The notes: generated by a model not told the origin, from the letters alone. DNA of 64,000 nucleotides from Cognatishimia coralii (GCF_037478305.1 NZ_JBBGAZ010000001.1:620001-684000); one strand, 5' to 3'. Counted from the first letter of the stretch, positions 9,501 to 18,092 are shown. Numbers and translations: made by a program.

Positions 9501-9973
9501 CGGATCGCGTAGTCTCCGGGCTCCATCACCGTGGGCGCTTGGGTAAAGCCCATCCGTACCAGAAATTCGCGAAGTTCCTTTTCGTTGACCTGATAGTTCA
9601 CCTGCGCGCGAAACGCCGCGTCTTTCAGAACCTCGCGCGCGGGAACCCGTTGCGTTGCCGCATTCAGCGTCGTCAACAGGACGAACTGCTTTGGCATCCC
9701 ATGCACCAGCCCCGCCAAGGTCGCCATCCGTGCCGCTGCAATATCCGCATTCGGCGAGACGCGGTCATATGGCAAGCAATCCCAGCCAGGGAATACCACC
9801 ACAGGCACATCCGGCCCAAAGAAGGCCAGCGCCGCCTGCATTGCCGCCAGTCGCTTGTCGTCCCGTGCTATATGCAGAACCGGACCGCCCGAACGCTCCA
9901 TTTCCTCGAGGATCAGCTTGGCGTCGAACCCTTCGGGCGCGCCACCTACGGTGACGTGATGTTGTGTCGTCAT
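6527..9973 (-). CDS. mfd: Transcription-repair coupling factor Mfd
   Basis: A 1148-residue protein of normal Mfd length. It contains the UvrB-homology region at the N-terminus, the RNA-polymerase-interaction (CarD-like) domain near SPGDLVVHVDHGIGRY, and the RecG-like translocase with Walker A GDVGFGKTE, the DEEQ box in VDEEQHFG, TATPIPRTL, and motif VI in YQIRGRVGRSKTRAYA. Mfd uses ATP to push stalled RNA polymerase off lesions and recruits UvrA for nucleotide-excision repair. The ATG start gives MTTQHHVTVGGAPEG. It overlaps the convergent MFS gene by 4 bases and is followed upstream by a small membrane-protein gene in the same direction, possibly one operon. Confidence 0.98.
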   Translation of the reverse strand: MTTQHHVTVGGAPEGFDAKLILEEMERSGGPVLHIARDDKRLAAMQAALAFFGPDVPVVVFPGWDCLPYDRVSPNADIAAARMATLAGLVHGMPKQFVLLTTLNAATQRVPAREVLKDAAFRAQVNYQVNEKELREFLVRMGFTQAPTVMEPGDYAIRGGIIDIYPPGEGGPVRLDLFGDVLDGARRFDPVSQRTTETLDLVELAPVSEVILDEAAITRFRQNYRIEFGAAGTDDPLYEAVSAGRKHQGIEHWLPFFHERLETLFDYLPEASISVDDQCEPSRLARWDSVKDQYETRAHALTQKNRLDTVYKPVPAELLYMDDAAWSEAVGSRRVLNFKPLPQASGPGAIDKMARIGRNFSPERQLENVSLFSALADHINAKLYNGPVVVASYSEGARERLSGLIEDEGLAETIAIKDAKAIGKSGLYLAVWALESGFEAPGLTVISEQDVLGDRLIRAPKKRRKAENFLTETQSLSPGDLVVHVDHGIGRYHGLEVITAAGAAHECISLEYAEKAKLYLPVENIELLSKYGHDEGLLDRLGGGAWQAKKAKLKERIREMADKLIRVAAERALRKAPMLEAPHHAWEAFSARFPYSETEDQLSAIGDVMEDLASGLPMDRLVCGDVGFGKTEVAMRAAFAAAMSGVQVAVIAPTTLLARQHLKSFSERFRGFPLEVRGLSRFVSAKEAEKTRDGMSRGTVDIVVGTHALLAKNIKFQNLGLLIVDEEQHFGVAHKERLKQLRSDVHVLTLTATPIPRTLQLSLSGVRDLSIIGTPPVDRLAIRTYVSEFDGVTIREALLREHYRGGQSFYVVPRISDLPEIEEFLKEQLPELTYVVAHGQMAAGELDDRMNAFYDGKYDVLLATTIVESGLDIPTANTMVVHRADMFGLSQLYQIRGRVGRSKTRAYAYLTTKPRKPLTPAAEKRLRVLGSLDTLGAGFTLASQDLDIRGAGNLLGEEQSGQMRDVGYELYQSMLEEAIAKIRAGEMEGLSEVDDQWAPQINLGVPVLIPEDYVPDLDVRLGLYRRLSSLTNKVELEGFAAELIDRFGKLPNEVNTLLLVVRIKAMCKRAGIAKLDGGPKGATIQFHNDKFASPEGLVAFIQDQRGLAKIKDNKIVVRRDWKNNRDKIRGAFEIARDLAVKAKPKKKA

Positions 9974-9983
9974 GTCAGCCCCG

Positions 9984-10541
9984 TCAGTTCAGCGGCGAGA
10001 GTTGGAAGTTCTGATACATCCCCCAGAGGGATGTTACGAAAATCGACAGCATTCCAATGAGTTGGACGTAGATACGATGCCGTGCCAAACGTTTGTACAG
10101 CGTCTCGCGGGTCAGATCCTCGACCTCAAGCGCACGTGCCGTCGATAGGGACAAAAGCCCGATAATCGACATCGGGAAAAGGATTAGAAACACCGCCTGC
10201 GCGAATTCGTAGCGATAGTAGAATCCGACGACTGCCAGAGAGCTCAGGATGAAACATCCAAAAGACAGCATCGCGAGGCCCGAGACACGGCTGATATACA
10301 AAAGCCGCCCGACGTTGATGCGTACCATATCCGCCAGATCGACCTCATGTTGCCCTCCGCGACGCCGCGCGCGCAACACAAGATCATAGGGAATGCCCAG
10401 AACCCAATGGCTGGCCGACGACCACAAAAGCGCAAGCATAATCCAGAACCAGAGGTTGGAAAAACTGCGCAGGTCGATAAGCTCGATGATAGAAGTATGC
10501 AGGTCCACGCAGCGCGTCCTTAAGTGGTTTTGTTGATCCAT
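9984..10541 (-). CDS. Membrane protein of the family labelled 'component of SufBCD complex'
   Basis: A 185-residue protein with about four hydrophobic helices (around residues 30-50, 90-110, 115-145 and 160-180) and a basic loop LRARRRGGQ. The segments IELIDLRSFSNLWFWI and SSASHWVLGIPYDLV resemble a Rhodobacteraceae family that databases often call component of SufBCD complex. That label rests on gene context, and I see no iron-sulfur motif here. The ATG at 10541 is preferred over an upstream TTG at 10559. It is 10 bases upstream of mfd, in the same direction, and divergent from hemB. The function is unknown. Confidence 0.75.
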   Translation of the reverse strand: MDQQNHLRTRCVDLHTSIIELIDLRSFSNLWFWIMLALLWSSASHWVLGIPYDLVLRARRRGGQHEVDLADMVRINVGRLLYISRVSGLAMLSFGCFILSSLAVVGFYYRYEFAQAVFLILFPMSIIGLLSLSTARALEVEDLTRETLYKRLARHRIYVQLIGMLSIFVTSLWGMYQNFQLSPLN

Positions 10542-10622
10542 ATCCTCGGTGCGCGGCAATTCCTACCCTTGTCGCGCAGCAAATTCCATGGCACCCCGTT
10601 TTCTACAAAGAATGAGGCTTAT

Positions 10623-11624
10623 ATGAAACCGACAATCGCCCCTTTTCCCGCTGCGCGTCCGCGTCGTCTTAGGAATACGCCCGCGCTGCGGTCCTTGGTG
10701 CAGGAAACCACGTTGAGTGTTGGCGATCTGATCTGGCCGGTCTTTGTGCGAGAAGGCGAGAATATCGAAGAACCCGTGCCCTCAATGCCCGGCGTGGTGC
10801 GTCGCTCAGTTGACCGGATTGTCGAGGCTGCCAAAGAGGCTGCAGATCTGGGTATCCCTGTGATCTGCCTCTTTCCCTACACCGAGGGCGACAAGCGCAC
10901 GTCGGATTGTGCTGAGGCCTGGAACCCCGACAACCTCTCTAACCGCGCGACACGAGCCATCAAAGAGGCCGTGCCAGAGATCGCGATCATGACCGACGTG
11001 GCGCTCGACCCATACAGTGACACCGGTCAGGATGGGTTTGTGATCGACGGCTATGTGGCCAATGATGAAACCATCGAAGCCCTCGTGAAACAGGCGCTTA
11101 GCCAAGCTGAGGCGGGTGTCGATATCATCGGGCCTTCGGACATGATGGACGGTCGCATCGGCGCATTGCGCAGCGCTTTGGAAGGCGCGGGCCATAAAGA
11201 TGTGGCGCTCATGTCTTATTCTGCGAAGTATGCGAGCGCTTTTTACGGCCCCTTCCGCGATGCGGTTGGCGCGGCCGGCGCTTTGAAAGGTGACAAGAAA
11301 ACCTATCAAATGGATCCCGCCAACTCTGATGAGGCGTTGCGGATGGTCGAACGTGATCTCATGGAAGGTGCGGATATGGTGATGGTCAAACCCGGCATGC
11401 CTTATTTGGACATTTGCCGCCGTGTGAAAGACAGCTTTGGCGTGCCGACCTTCGCCTATCAGGTCTCTGGCGAATACGCGATGATCCAGGCCGCGGCGCA
11501 AAACGGTTGGATCGATGGGGACAAGGCCATGGTCGAAAGCCTGATGGCCTTTAAACGCGCTGGGTGCGACGGAATTCTCACCTATTTCGCGCCGCTGATC
11601 GCCAAAGGACTCCTTGGGCGCTAA
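10623..11624 (+). CDS. hemB: Delta-aminolevulinic acid dehydratase (porphobilinogen synthase)
   Basis: A 333-residue enzyme that condenses two 5-aminolevulinate molecules to porphobilinogen, the second common step of haem, bacteriochlorophyll and corrinoid synthesis. The Schiff-base lysines are seen in MSYSAKYASAFYGPF and MVKPGMPYLD. The metal-site loop reads TDVALDPYSDTGQDG, with aspartates in place of the zinc-binding cysteines of the human and yeast enzymes, as in the magnesium-type enzymes of Pseudomonas and many alphaproteobacteria. The ATG at 10623 follows a GAGG site. It stands alone between a divergent membrane-protein gene and a SYLF lipoprotein gene. Confidence 0.97.
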   Translation: MKPTIAPFPAARPRRLRNTPALRSLVQETTLSVGDLIWPVFVREGENIEEPVPSMPGVVRRSVDRIVEAAKEAADLGIPVICLFPYTEGDKRTSDCAEAWNPDNLSNRATRAIKEAVPEIAIMTDVALDPYSDTGQDGFVIDGYVANDETIEALVKQALSQAEAGVDIIGPSDMMDGRIGALRSALEGAGHKDVALMSYSAKYASAFYGPFRDAVGAAGALKGDKKTYQMDPANSDEALRMVERDLMEGADMVMVKPGMPYLDICRRVKDSFGVPTFAYQVSGEYAMIQAAAQNGWIDGDKAMVESLMAFKRAGCDGILTYFAPLIAKGLLGR

Positions 11625-11714
11625 AGCGCCGAAATCGCTCTATCTTGGGTGACAATGCGGGCCGATGGGTCTATATTGTGGCGCAAATCGACAGTGATAA
11701 GAACAGGCAAACAG

Positions 11715-12275
11715 ATGAAAACGATCAAAAGACGTGCCCTCATCCTTGCGGCCATGGCCAGCGTGACCATGGCGACGGCGTGCGGAAATGGCGTCAACAG
11801 CCGCGGGTCTGACACGATCAATGCGCGCGTTGAGGCGACGCTGAACTATATGTACGACGAGTACCCAAACACGATCGACCTCGCTGATAAGGCGGCCGGT
11901 ATGCTGGTCATGCCGCTGATCACCGAAGCAGGTCTTGGCTTTGGTGGCGGCTACGGACGCGGCGCTCTGAAGGTAAATGACGAGGTCGTGGATTACTATT
12001 CCACAACACGCGCGAACTTTGGCTTTCAGATCGGTGCCCAGCAATTCGCGCATGTTCTTTTCTTCATGACCGAAGGCGCGCTGCAGGAATTCCAGAGCTC
12101 TCGCGGATGGGCGGCCGGTGCTGACCTGGAGTATGTTGTCTCTGATCAAGGCGACTCTTTGGCGACCGACACAACGACCCTGCGCAGCCCGGTTCTGGCG
12201 GTCGTCTTTGGTCGTGCCGGTGCACGGATTGGCGCGACGCTTGAGGGGTCGAAATACACGCGGATCATCCCGTAA
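11715..12275 (+). CDS. SYLF (Ysc84-like) lipid-binding lipoprotein
   Basis: A 186-residue exported protein. The N-terminus has a KRR charge cluster, a hydrophobic stretch and a weak lipobox ATAC (cysteine at about 23), suggesting a lipoprotein. The rest is a SYLF domain: AAGMLVMPLITEAGLGFGGGYGRG at about 58-80 in two pieces, then ANFGFQIGAQ and a C-terminal VFGRAGARIGATLEG. SYLF domains bind phosphoinositides in eukaryotes; in bacteria the role is unclear and is presumed to involve the envelope. The ATG at 11715 is preferred because it begins the signal sequence. It is followed 9 bases later by a hydrolase gene. Confidence 0.88.
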   Translation: MKTIKRRALILAAMASVTMATACGNGVNSRGSDTINARVEATLNYMYDEYPNTIDLADKAAGMLVMPLITEAGLGFGGGYGRGALKVNDEVVDYYSTTRANFGFQIGAQQFAHVLFFMTEGALQEFQSSRGWAAGADLEYVVSDQGDSLATDTTTLRSPVLAVVFGRAGARIGATLEGSKYTRIIP

Positions 12276-12284
12276 ACTCCGCCG

Positions 12285-13127
12285 ATGCGGATCATCGAAA
12301 ATATCACCTACGTCGAGCGCCCTTCTGAAAATCTGGCGCTCGATTTGTATTTGCCCTATCGCACCCCGCAAGCGACCGTGGTCTTCGCCCATGGCGGAGG
12401 CTTTCAAAAAGGCACGCGTTCCTCGGCAGAGGTTTTGCCCCTCGCGCGGCGGTTTGCGCGTGACGGATATGCTTTTGCGTCGATCAGCTATCGCTTGAAT
12501 ACGCCGCTGTACGCCTTTGATATCACACACAGAAAAACCATTCGCGCCAACAGAAAACGCTCTATCGAAAGCGGGCTAACAACGTCCAAGCGGTTGATGG
12601 GGCCTGCTTTCGAAGCCGCGCGTTTAGACTTAGGTGCAGCGGTCGCCTTCATGAAATCGCAAAGCTCAGACTGGGATATCGCGACAAACAGCGTGTTTGT
12701 GGTTGGCATTTCGGCGGGCGGGATAGCAGCGCTGTCTTTGTCCTACCCGCCCGAGAACCTGCCAACGACATGCCGGCCCGACGCAGTTCTTGGATTGGGC
12801 GCTGCCATGGTGCAACCTTGGTGCCTCTCGCCCAACGGCGTCCCGAGCCTCATGCTGCACAGTACCATGGATCGCATCATCCGGCCTCAGAATACTGCAC
12901 TAGTAGAGAAAGCCGCGCGTCAGGCCGAAGCTCCGTTGCGCACGATCATCTGCGCGCGGCGCGGACATGGCGCGCCTGTTGAGGCCTTGCTAAATGACAA
13001 AGACAAGACAGGCACGCCCTATTGGACGCATATGCGGATGTTATTTGATGCGTTTTCAGATCAGTCGAGTGCCCGTAAACGCTTGATAAGGCTGGATGTA
13101 TCCCAACGCCCGCCGCCCAGTTTCTGA
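12285..13127 (+). CDS. Alpha/beta-hydrolase fold esterase
   Basis: A 280-residue protein. The oxyanion-hole motif HGGG is at about 36-39 (FAHGGGFQKG) and the nucleophile elbow is GISAGG, with the serine as predicted catalytic residue. A late RGHGAPVEA segment could supply the histidine. This layout is that of the hormone-sensitive lipase/carboxylesterase branch. No signal peptide is visible, so it should be cytoplasmic. It lies 9 bases after the SYLF gene, probably in one transcript, and its last 67 bases overlap the convergent dehydrogenase gene. The substrate is unknown. Confidence 0.85.
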   Translation: MRIIENITYVERPSENLALDLYLPYRTPQATVVFAHGGGFQKGTRSSAEVLPLARRFARDGYAFASISYRLNTPLYAFDITHRKTIRANRKRSIESGLTTSKRLMGPAFEAARLDLGAAVAFMKSQSSDWDIATNSVFVVGISAGGIAALSLSYPPENLPTTCRPDAVLGLGAAMVQPWCLSPNGVPSLMLHSTMDRIIRPQNTALVEKAARQAEAPLRTIICARRGHGAPVEALLNDKDKTGTPYWTHMRMLFDAFSDQSSARKRLIRLDVSQRPPPSF

Positions 13128-13933
13128 ACGTCCTTGTAGAACTGATCGACCAAAGCCGTCACAGGCAGGCTTGCGCCAGTTTCATCCGCAGTGTCCAAAC
13201 AAATCCCAAGATCCTTTCGCATCCAGTCTACCGCAAAACCGTGCTCAAAGTGATCTGCAATCATCGTCTCATAGCGGTTGGACATCTGCCAAGAGCCCGC
13301 CGCACCCTGCGAAATCACCTCAACAACCGCCGCGCCATCCAGACCGGCTTTCTCGGCAAAATGCAGAGCTTCAGAGAGGCCCTGAACCACGCCAGCAATG
13401 GCGATCTGGTTGCACATTTTGGTCATCTGGCCCGCGCCGCTCTCGCCAATACGACGACAGATGCGTGCGTAGGACTCCATGACCGGCTCGGCCTTGGTGT
13501 AAGTGTCTGCATCACCACCGCACATGATGGACAAAACCCCATTCTCGGCCCCCGCCTGACCACCAGAGATCGGTGCGTCGACAAAGCCAAGACCAGCGGC
13601 ACCCGCCGCCTCATAAAGCTCGCGCGTGACTTTGGCAGACACCGTCGTGTGATCCACAAAGATCGCACCGTCTTTCATCGCTGCAAAGGCCCCGCCCTCG
13701 CAGACACAGACCTGACGCAAATCATCATCGTTACCAACGCAGGCCATGACAAAATCCGCACCCTCTGCTGCACCTGCGGGCGTAAGCGCCATTTCGCCAC
13801 CGTGCTCCTTCACCCAGCCCTCGGCTTTTGCAGCAGTTCGGTTATAAACCACCACCTCAAACCCCTTAGATTTAAGGTGCCCCGCCATTGGATATCCCAT
13901 GACGCCAAGTCCCAGAAATGCCACGCGTGTCAT
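13061..13933 (-). CDS. Beta-hydroxyacid dehydrogenase (3-hydroxyisobutyrate dehydrogenase family)
   Basis: A 290-residue NAD(P)-dependent oxidoreductase. The dinucleotide-binding GLGVMGYPM motif is at about residues 7-15, the substrate-binding segment DAPISGGQAGAENG is at about 120, and the catalytic lysine lies in GAGQMTKMCNQ. The arginine in YNRT after the second beta strand favours NADP(H) over NAD(H), as in succinic semialdehyde or glyoxylate reductases of this family. Likely substrates are 3-hydroxyisobutyrate, tartronate semialdehyde or a similar hydroxyacid. An in-frame region extends upstream to 14275, but only the ATG at 13933 yields the family N-terminus MTRVAFLGLG. Confidence 0.93.
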   Translation of the reverse strand: MTRVAFLGLGVMGYPMAGHLKSKGFEVVVYNRTAAKAEGWVKEHGGEMALTPAGAAEGADFVMACVGNDDDLRQVCVCEGGAFAAMKDGAIFVDHTTVSAKVTRELYEAAGAAGLGFVDAPISGGQAGAENGVLSIMCGGDADTYTKAEPVMESYARICRRIGESGAGQMTKMCNQIAIAGVVQGLSEALHFAEKAGLDGAAVVEVISQGAAGSWQMSNRYETMIADHFEHGFAVDWMRKDLGICLDTADETGASLPVTALVDQFYKDVQKLGGGRWDTSSLIKRLRALD

Positions 13934-14041
13934 CGCTTTTCCCCCTCGCAAATTCGTCGTAATGTCTGTCTGCATGTGTGCCCGCGACAAAGGCCCAAGC
14001 GCAAGAGCAAATACCAAAGCAAGACCCAATAGAGACGCGCA

Positions 14042-16501
14042 ATGACAAGAATATTTAAGTGGCTGTTCCGCCTGACAACCGCGACCTTCATTCTGATCTT
14101 CGCCTTTGGCGCTTTGGTCTATTATTTCGCGTCCCGCTCGCTGCCAGACTATGACAAGGAATTGCAGACGGGCTACGTCTCGGCCCCCGTGGAAATTGTG
14201 CGCAACAATGCCAATGTCCCGCATATCTTTGGCGAGACGGATCCGGATGTGTTCTTTGCACTGGGATACGCCCATGCGCAGGATCGTCTGTGGCAGATGA
14301 CCACCATGCGGCGCACGGCGCAGGGGCGCTTGTCCGAAGTCTTTGGCGCTCAGACGCTGGATATCGACAAGCTGTTGCGACGGCTTGGGATCTATACGCT
14401 GGCGGTAAGCTCTGTGGAGTCTCTGTCAGAGCGCTCACGGGTCTTGATGACGGCTTACGCCAATGGCGTGAACGCCCGGATCTCCGAAGTGAATGAAGAG
14501 TCACTTGGTCGCGGCGCACCAGAGATGTTCATTTTCAACGCACCGATTGCGCCATGGCGCGTCGCAGATTCCATTTCAATTCAAAAGCTTATGTCTTTGC
14601 AACTGGCCGGGCATCTGGACGAAGAAGTCCTGCGCGCCCGCGTCTCTTTGGCGCTGAGCGATGAAACCCGCCTGAAAGACATCCTGCCCGATCATCCGGG
14701 AAAAGGCGTGGCGGACCTTCCTGAATTCGCGCAGCTCGTGCCGGGTGTTCCAAAATACGTGCAGACCGCAGACCTAAAATCGCACCCGCTGTCCCCGTTT
14801 CCAGAACGCGGCCTTGCTGGTGCCTCGAACGCTTGGGCCGCAGCGCCGGCACGATCTGCCTCGGGCGGCACGCTGATGGCCAATGATCCTCACCTTGGGC
14901 TGACGGCTCCGGCGATCTGGTATCTGGCGCGGCTCGAGCTGTCCTCTGGCGGCGTGATCGGGGGGACCATTCCGGGTATTCCAGCGATCCTGACCGGCCG
15001 CAGCGCGCAACTGGGCTGGGGGCTGACCTCGGCCTATGTGGATGATCAGGACGTCTTTATCGAAGAAATCAATCCAAACAATCCGGATCAATATCTGGGG
15101 CCGAATGGCTATCAGGACTTTGTGACACGCAAGACGATCATCAAAGTCTCCGAGCAGGAGCCCATCACCCTCACCCTACGCTGGACCGACAATGGGCCCG
15201 TCTTGCCCGCAAGCAATTTCGATCTGGGCACTGTGACTCCGAAAGGCCATGTCGCGGCCGTCAGTTGGACGGTGCTCAGCCCCGCAGACACCTCGATGAA
15301 TGCGGCCATCGATCTGATGTTTGCCCAGGACGTGCGCGAAGCGATCCGCAATAGCGAAGCGTTTCTGGCACCCGCGCAGAACTTAACGCTCGTGGACAGC
15401 GACACCATCGCAATGAAAGTGATCGGAGCCCTGCCACGTCGGTCTGCTCGCCATCAAAGTCAGGGGCGCTTGCCGAGCCTTGGGTCCAAGGTCGAGAACC
15501 GCTGGCAAGGCCGGTTGCCCTATTCCAGCAATCCGGAATTCGTGGCGCCCGTCGGCGGCATCCTCGGCAATACCAACAACAAAACCGTGGATCGCGCCTT
15601 TCCATTGCACGTGTCATTCGTGTGGGGCGACAGTCAACGCGTGCAACGCTGGCAGCGTTTGATGCAGGGCCGCGCGGTTCATACGCGCGACAGTTTCATC
15701 GAGGCGCAATTGGATACGGTCAGCGTGACCGCGCGGTCTTTGCTGCCTTTGGTGGCGGCGGATCTGTGGTTTACCGCGGGCACCACGGCGCAAGGCACGC
15801 AAGAGCGCCAGCGCAAAGAGGCCTTGGATCTTTTGGCCAATTGGAACGGCGAGATGAATGAACATCTGCCGGAACCCTTGATCTATGCCGCCTGGATGCG
15901 CGCGCTTCAGGACCGTTTGGCCAAGGACGAGCTTGGACCTTTGATCAGCGAATTCAAACACGTAGAGCCTTTGTTCATCGAACGTGTCTTCCGCGATGTG
16001 GATGGCGCGAGCGCCTGGTGCGACGTGATCCAGAGCGCTCCGGTGGAGACTTGCACGGATGTCGCCCGCATGGCGCTGGATGACGCGATCATCTGGATCA
16101 ACGAGCGCTATGGCGACAACTTTGAAAGCCTGCGCTGGGGCGATGCGCATCAGGCGACCCACGATCACCCGGTTCTGGGAGAGGTTCCTCTGCTGCGAAC
16201 CTTCGTGAACATCCGCCAGTCCACCAGCGGCGGAGACAATACCTTGCAGCGCGGGCGCACCTCAGGCGAAGGGGATGATCCGTTCCACAATGTCCACGCA
16301 GCGGGCTATCGCGGTGTCTATGATTTCGCGGATCCGGATTCCTCTGTGTTCATCATTTCGACGGGCCAGTCAGGGCACCCGCTAAGCAGGTACTACGACG
16401 ATCTGGCCCAGCTTTGGCGGCGTGGAGAGTATATCCCGATGTCGCTGGACGAAGGTCTCGCGCGCGCCGCGGCGGTTGGGGTCACGACACTTTTGCCGTG
16501 A
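14042..16501 (+). CDS. Penicillin acylase-family Ntn hydrolase
   Basis: An 819-residue protein of the penicillin G acylase/quorum-quenching acylase family. An N-terminal hydrophobic helix (about 8-30) anchors or exports it to the periplasm. The chain should be cut before S262, in GLAGASNAW, leaving this serine as the N-terminal nucleophile of the beta subunit. Other family marks are the FGETDPDVFFALGYAHAQDRL segment and PHLGLTAPAIWY. Members hydrolyse amides such as penicillins, acyl-homoserine lactones or aculeacin; which one cannot be told here. It is divergent from the dehydrogenase gene and followed by an intergenic repeat copy. Confidence 0.92.
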   Translation: MTRIFKWLFRLTTATFILIFAFGALVYYFASRSLPDYDKELQTGYVSAPVEIVRNNANVPHIFGETDPDVFFALGYAHAQDRLWQMTTMRRTAQGRLSEVFGAQTLDIDKLLRRLGIYTLAVSSVESLSERSRVLMTAYANGVNARISEVNEESLGRGAPEMFIFNAPIAPWRVADSISIQKLMSLQLAGHLDEEVLRARVSLALSDETRLKDILPDHPGKGVADLPEFAQLVPGVPKYVQTADLKSHPLSPFPERGLAGASNAWAAAPARSASGGTLMANDPHLGLTAPAIWYLARLELSSGGVIGGTIPGIPAILTGRSAQLGWGLTSAYVDDQDVFIEEINPNNPDQYLGPNGYQDFVTRKTIIKVSEQEPITLTLRWTDNGPVLPASNFDLGTVTPKGHVAAVSWTVLSPADTSMNAAIDLMFAQDVREAIRNSEAFLAPAQNLTLVDSDTIAMKVIGALPRRSARHQSQGRLPSLGSKVENRWQGRLPYSSNPEFVAPVGGILGNTNNKTVDRAFPLHVSFVWGDSQRVQRWQRLMQGRAVHTRDSFIEAQLDTVSVTARSLLPLVAADLWFTAGTTAQGTQERQRKEALDLLANWNGEMNEHLPEPLIYAAWMRALQDRLAKDELGPLISEFKHVEPLFIERVFRDVDGASAWCDVIQSAPVETCTDVARMALDDAIIWINERYGDNFESLRWGDAHQATHDHPVLGEVPLLRTFVNIRQSTSGGDNTLQRGRTSGEGDDPFHNVHAAGYRGVYDFADPDSSVFIISTGQSGHPLSRYYDDLAQLWRRGEYIPMSLDEGLARAAAVGVTTLLP

Positions 16502-16508
16502 TGCTATC

Positions 16509-16579
16509 GGGGGGCTCTGCCCCCGTCGGAATTTTCACGAAATTCCGCCTCCCCCCGGGATATTTGGGGCAAGAGAAAA
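16509..16579 (+). repeat. Dispersed intergenic repeat, copy A
   Basis: Two hairpins (GGGGGC-TCT-GCCCCC at 16510-16524, and CGGAATTT-TCACG-AAATTCCG at 16527-16547) are followed by a conserved tail CCCCGGGATATTT then GGCAAGAGAAAA. The element fills the gap between the convergent acylase and hflX genes. The same tail recurs near 34629, 39750 and, inverted, 49839. The hairpins may serve as bidirectional terminators. Confidence 0.75.
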
Positions 16580-16581
16580 GC

Positions 16582-17853
16582 TTAGAGTTTCTTAAACTGC
16601 GCGGCCTGTTTGGTGGTCCATTTGACGGTGATGTCAAATCCTTCATCGGTTTGAGCCTCGCTCTCGATCACGCCTTCAGCAAAGAGCCAGGCGCGTTCTT
16701 TGCCTGCTGAAAACGGGAGGGACAGCTCTTCGATGCTATGCTCGCCCTGCAGGCGCACGGCGATCTCTGCGAGGAGTTGGTCGATGCCTTCGCCCGTGAT
16801 GGCCGAGATCGCAAAGATGTCGTCACTGCGTTCCGAGCGTGCTTGCGAGGCGGCGATCTCGTCTGCTTCCATCTGGTCGATTTTGTTCCAGACTTCGAGC
16901 TGCGGGATGTTTTCATCCACACCAAGCGACGTGAGGATCTTGGCCACGTCATCGGCCTGATTGTCGGTTTCCGCGTGGCTGATATCGCGTACATGCAGGA
17001 TCAGATCGGCGGCGAGGACTTCTTCGAGCGTGGCTCGGAATGCGGCAACAAGTTCGGTCGGCAGATCAGAGATGAAGCCCACCGTGTCAGACAGGATCAC
17101 TTCGGGGCCGTCGGTCAGTTCAAGACGCCGCATTGTGGGGTCAAGCGTGGCGAAAAGCATGTCTTTCGCCATGACTTCAGCGCCGGTTACACGATTGAAA
17201 AGCGTAGATTTTCCAGCGTTTGTATAGCCGACAAGCGCGACAATCGGATATGGCACTTTGGCGCGCGCTCCGCGATGGAGTTCGCGGGTTTTGACGACCT
17301 TGGCGAGCTGCCGACGCAGGCGCACGAGTTGTTCGTCAATCGCACGTCGGTCGGCCTCGATCTGGGTTTCACCCGGACCACCCACAAAGCCAAGCCCACC
17401 CCTTTGACGTTCCAAGTGGGTCCAGGCACGGACCAGTCGTGTCCGCTGATAAGACAGCGCCGCCATCTCGACCTGCAGCACACCTTCGCGGGTGCGGGCG
17501 CGATCCGAGAAGATCTCAAGGATCAAACCCGTTCGATCAAGGATCTTAACCTCAAGCGCTTTTTCCAAGTTACGCTGCTGAACCGGCGTGACCGGCCCAT
17601 CAATCAACAAGAGGTCGATCTTTTCGGCATGGAACCGATCATGCAGCTCTTCGATCTTGCCGGTGCCAAACAGAGTCCCTGGCTGGATCTTGGCCAGCCG
17701 CACGACGTCAGACCCCACCACCTCGATATTGGGAAGAGCCGCCGCAAGTGAAACCGCCTCTTCCAAAGCAGAAGAGGCGTCACGTTTTGCATCCGGGGAT
17801 TTGACTTCGGGTCGCACCACCCAGGCTCGGGTGATGCGGGTGTCATGCTCCAT
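16582..17853 (-). CDS. hflX: Ribosome-associated GTPase HflX
   Basis: A 423-residue GTPase of the Obg-HflX class that binds the large ribosomal subunit and splits or rescues stalled ribosomes. The N-terminal HflX domain includes FGTGKIEEL and LLIDGPVTPVQQRNLEK, followed by the coiled segment GGLGFVGGPGETQIE. The G domain has G1 GYTNAGKSTLF, G3 LSDTVGFI and G4 NKID. The ATG at 17853 overlaps the hfq stop codon as TGATG, so translation is coupled; a GTG one codon upstream is possible. It is the last gene of the dusB-ntr-trk-hfq-hflX cluster. Confidence 0.96.
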   Translation of the reverse strand: MEHDTRITRAWVVRPEVKSPDAKRDASSALEEAVSLAAALPNIEVVGSDVVRLAKIQPGTLFGTGKIEELHDRFHAEKIDLLLIDGPVTPVQQRNLEKALEVKILDRTGLILEIFSDRARTREGVLQVEMAALSYQRTRLVRAWTHLERQRGGLGFVGGPGETQIEADRRAIDEQLVRLRRQLAKVVKTRELHRGARAKVPYPIVALVGYTNAGKSTLFNRVTGAEVMAKDMLFATLDPTMRRLELTDGPEVILSDTVGFISDLPTELVAAFRATLEEVLAADLILHVRDISHAETDNQADDVAKILTSLGVDENIPQLEVWNKIDQMEADEIAASQARSERSDDIFAISAITGEGIDQLLAEIAVRLQGEHSIEELSLPFSAGKERAWLFAEGVIESEAQTDEGFDITVKWTTKQAAQFKKL

Positions 17854-18092
17854 CACTGGGCGTCTTCACCCTCATAAAGGCTGATTGGCTGTGCCGGCAT
17901 GATCGTGGAAATCGCGTGTTTATACACCAGCTGGCTTTGACCATCGCGGCGCAGAAGCACGCAGAAATTGTCGAACCAGGTAATCACACCCTGCAGCTTC
18001 ACACCATTAATCAGAAAAATTGTTACCGGAACCTTTGTTTTACGGACGTGGTTAAGAAATGCGTCCTGCAGGTTTTGCCGATCCGAAGCCAT
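17853..18092 (-). CDS. hfq: RNA chaperone Hfq
   Basis: A 79-residue Sm-like protein that forms a hexameric ring and pairs small RNAs with mRNAs. The Sm1 motif includes QDAFLNHVRKTKVPVTIFL and NGVKLQGVITWFDNF, and the Sm2 motif is YKHAISTIMP. The C-terminal tail is short, as usual in alphaproteobacteria. The frame is open further upstream, but the ATG at 18092 gives the canonical N-terminus MASDRQNLQDAF. It is coupled to hflX by overlapping stop and start codons and follows trkH in the same direction after a 125-bp gap that may hold its own promoter. Confidence 0.98.
   Translation of the reverse strand: MASDRQNLQDAFLNHVRKTKVPVTIFLINGVKLQGVITWFDNFCVLLRRDGQSQLVYKHAISTIMPAQPISLYEGEDAQ

Noticed and set aside
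9984..10541. Role in the SufBCD iron-sulfur system
   Set aside because: The database label is known for this family, but the protein has no cysteine motif and no suf gene is near; kept only as a name.
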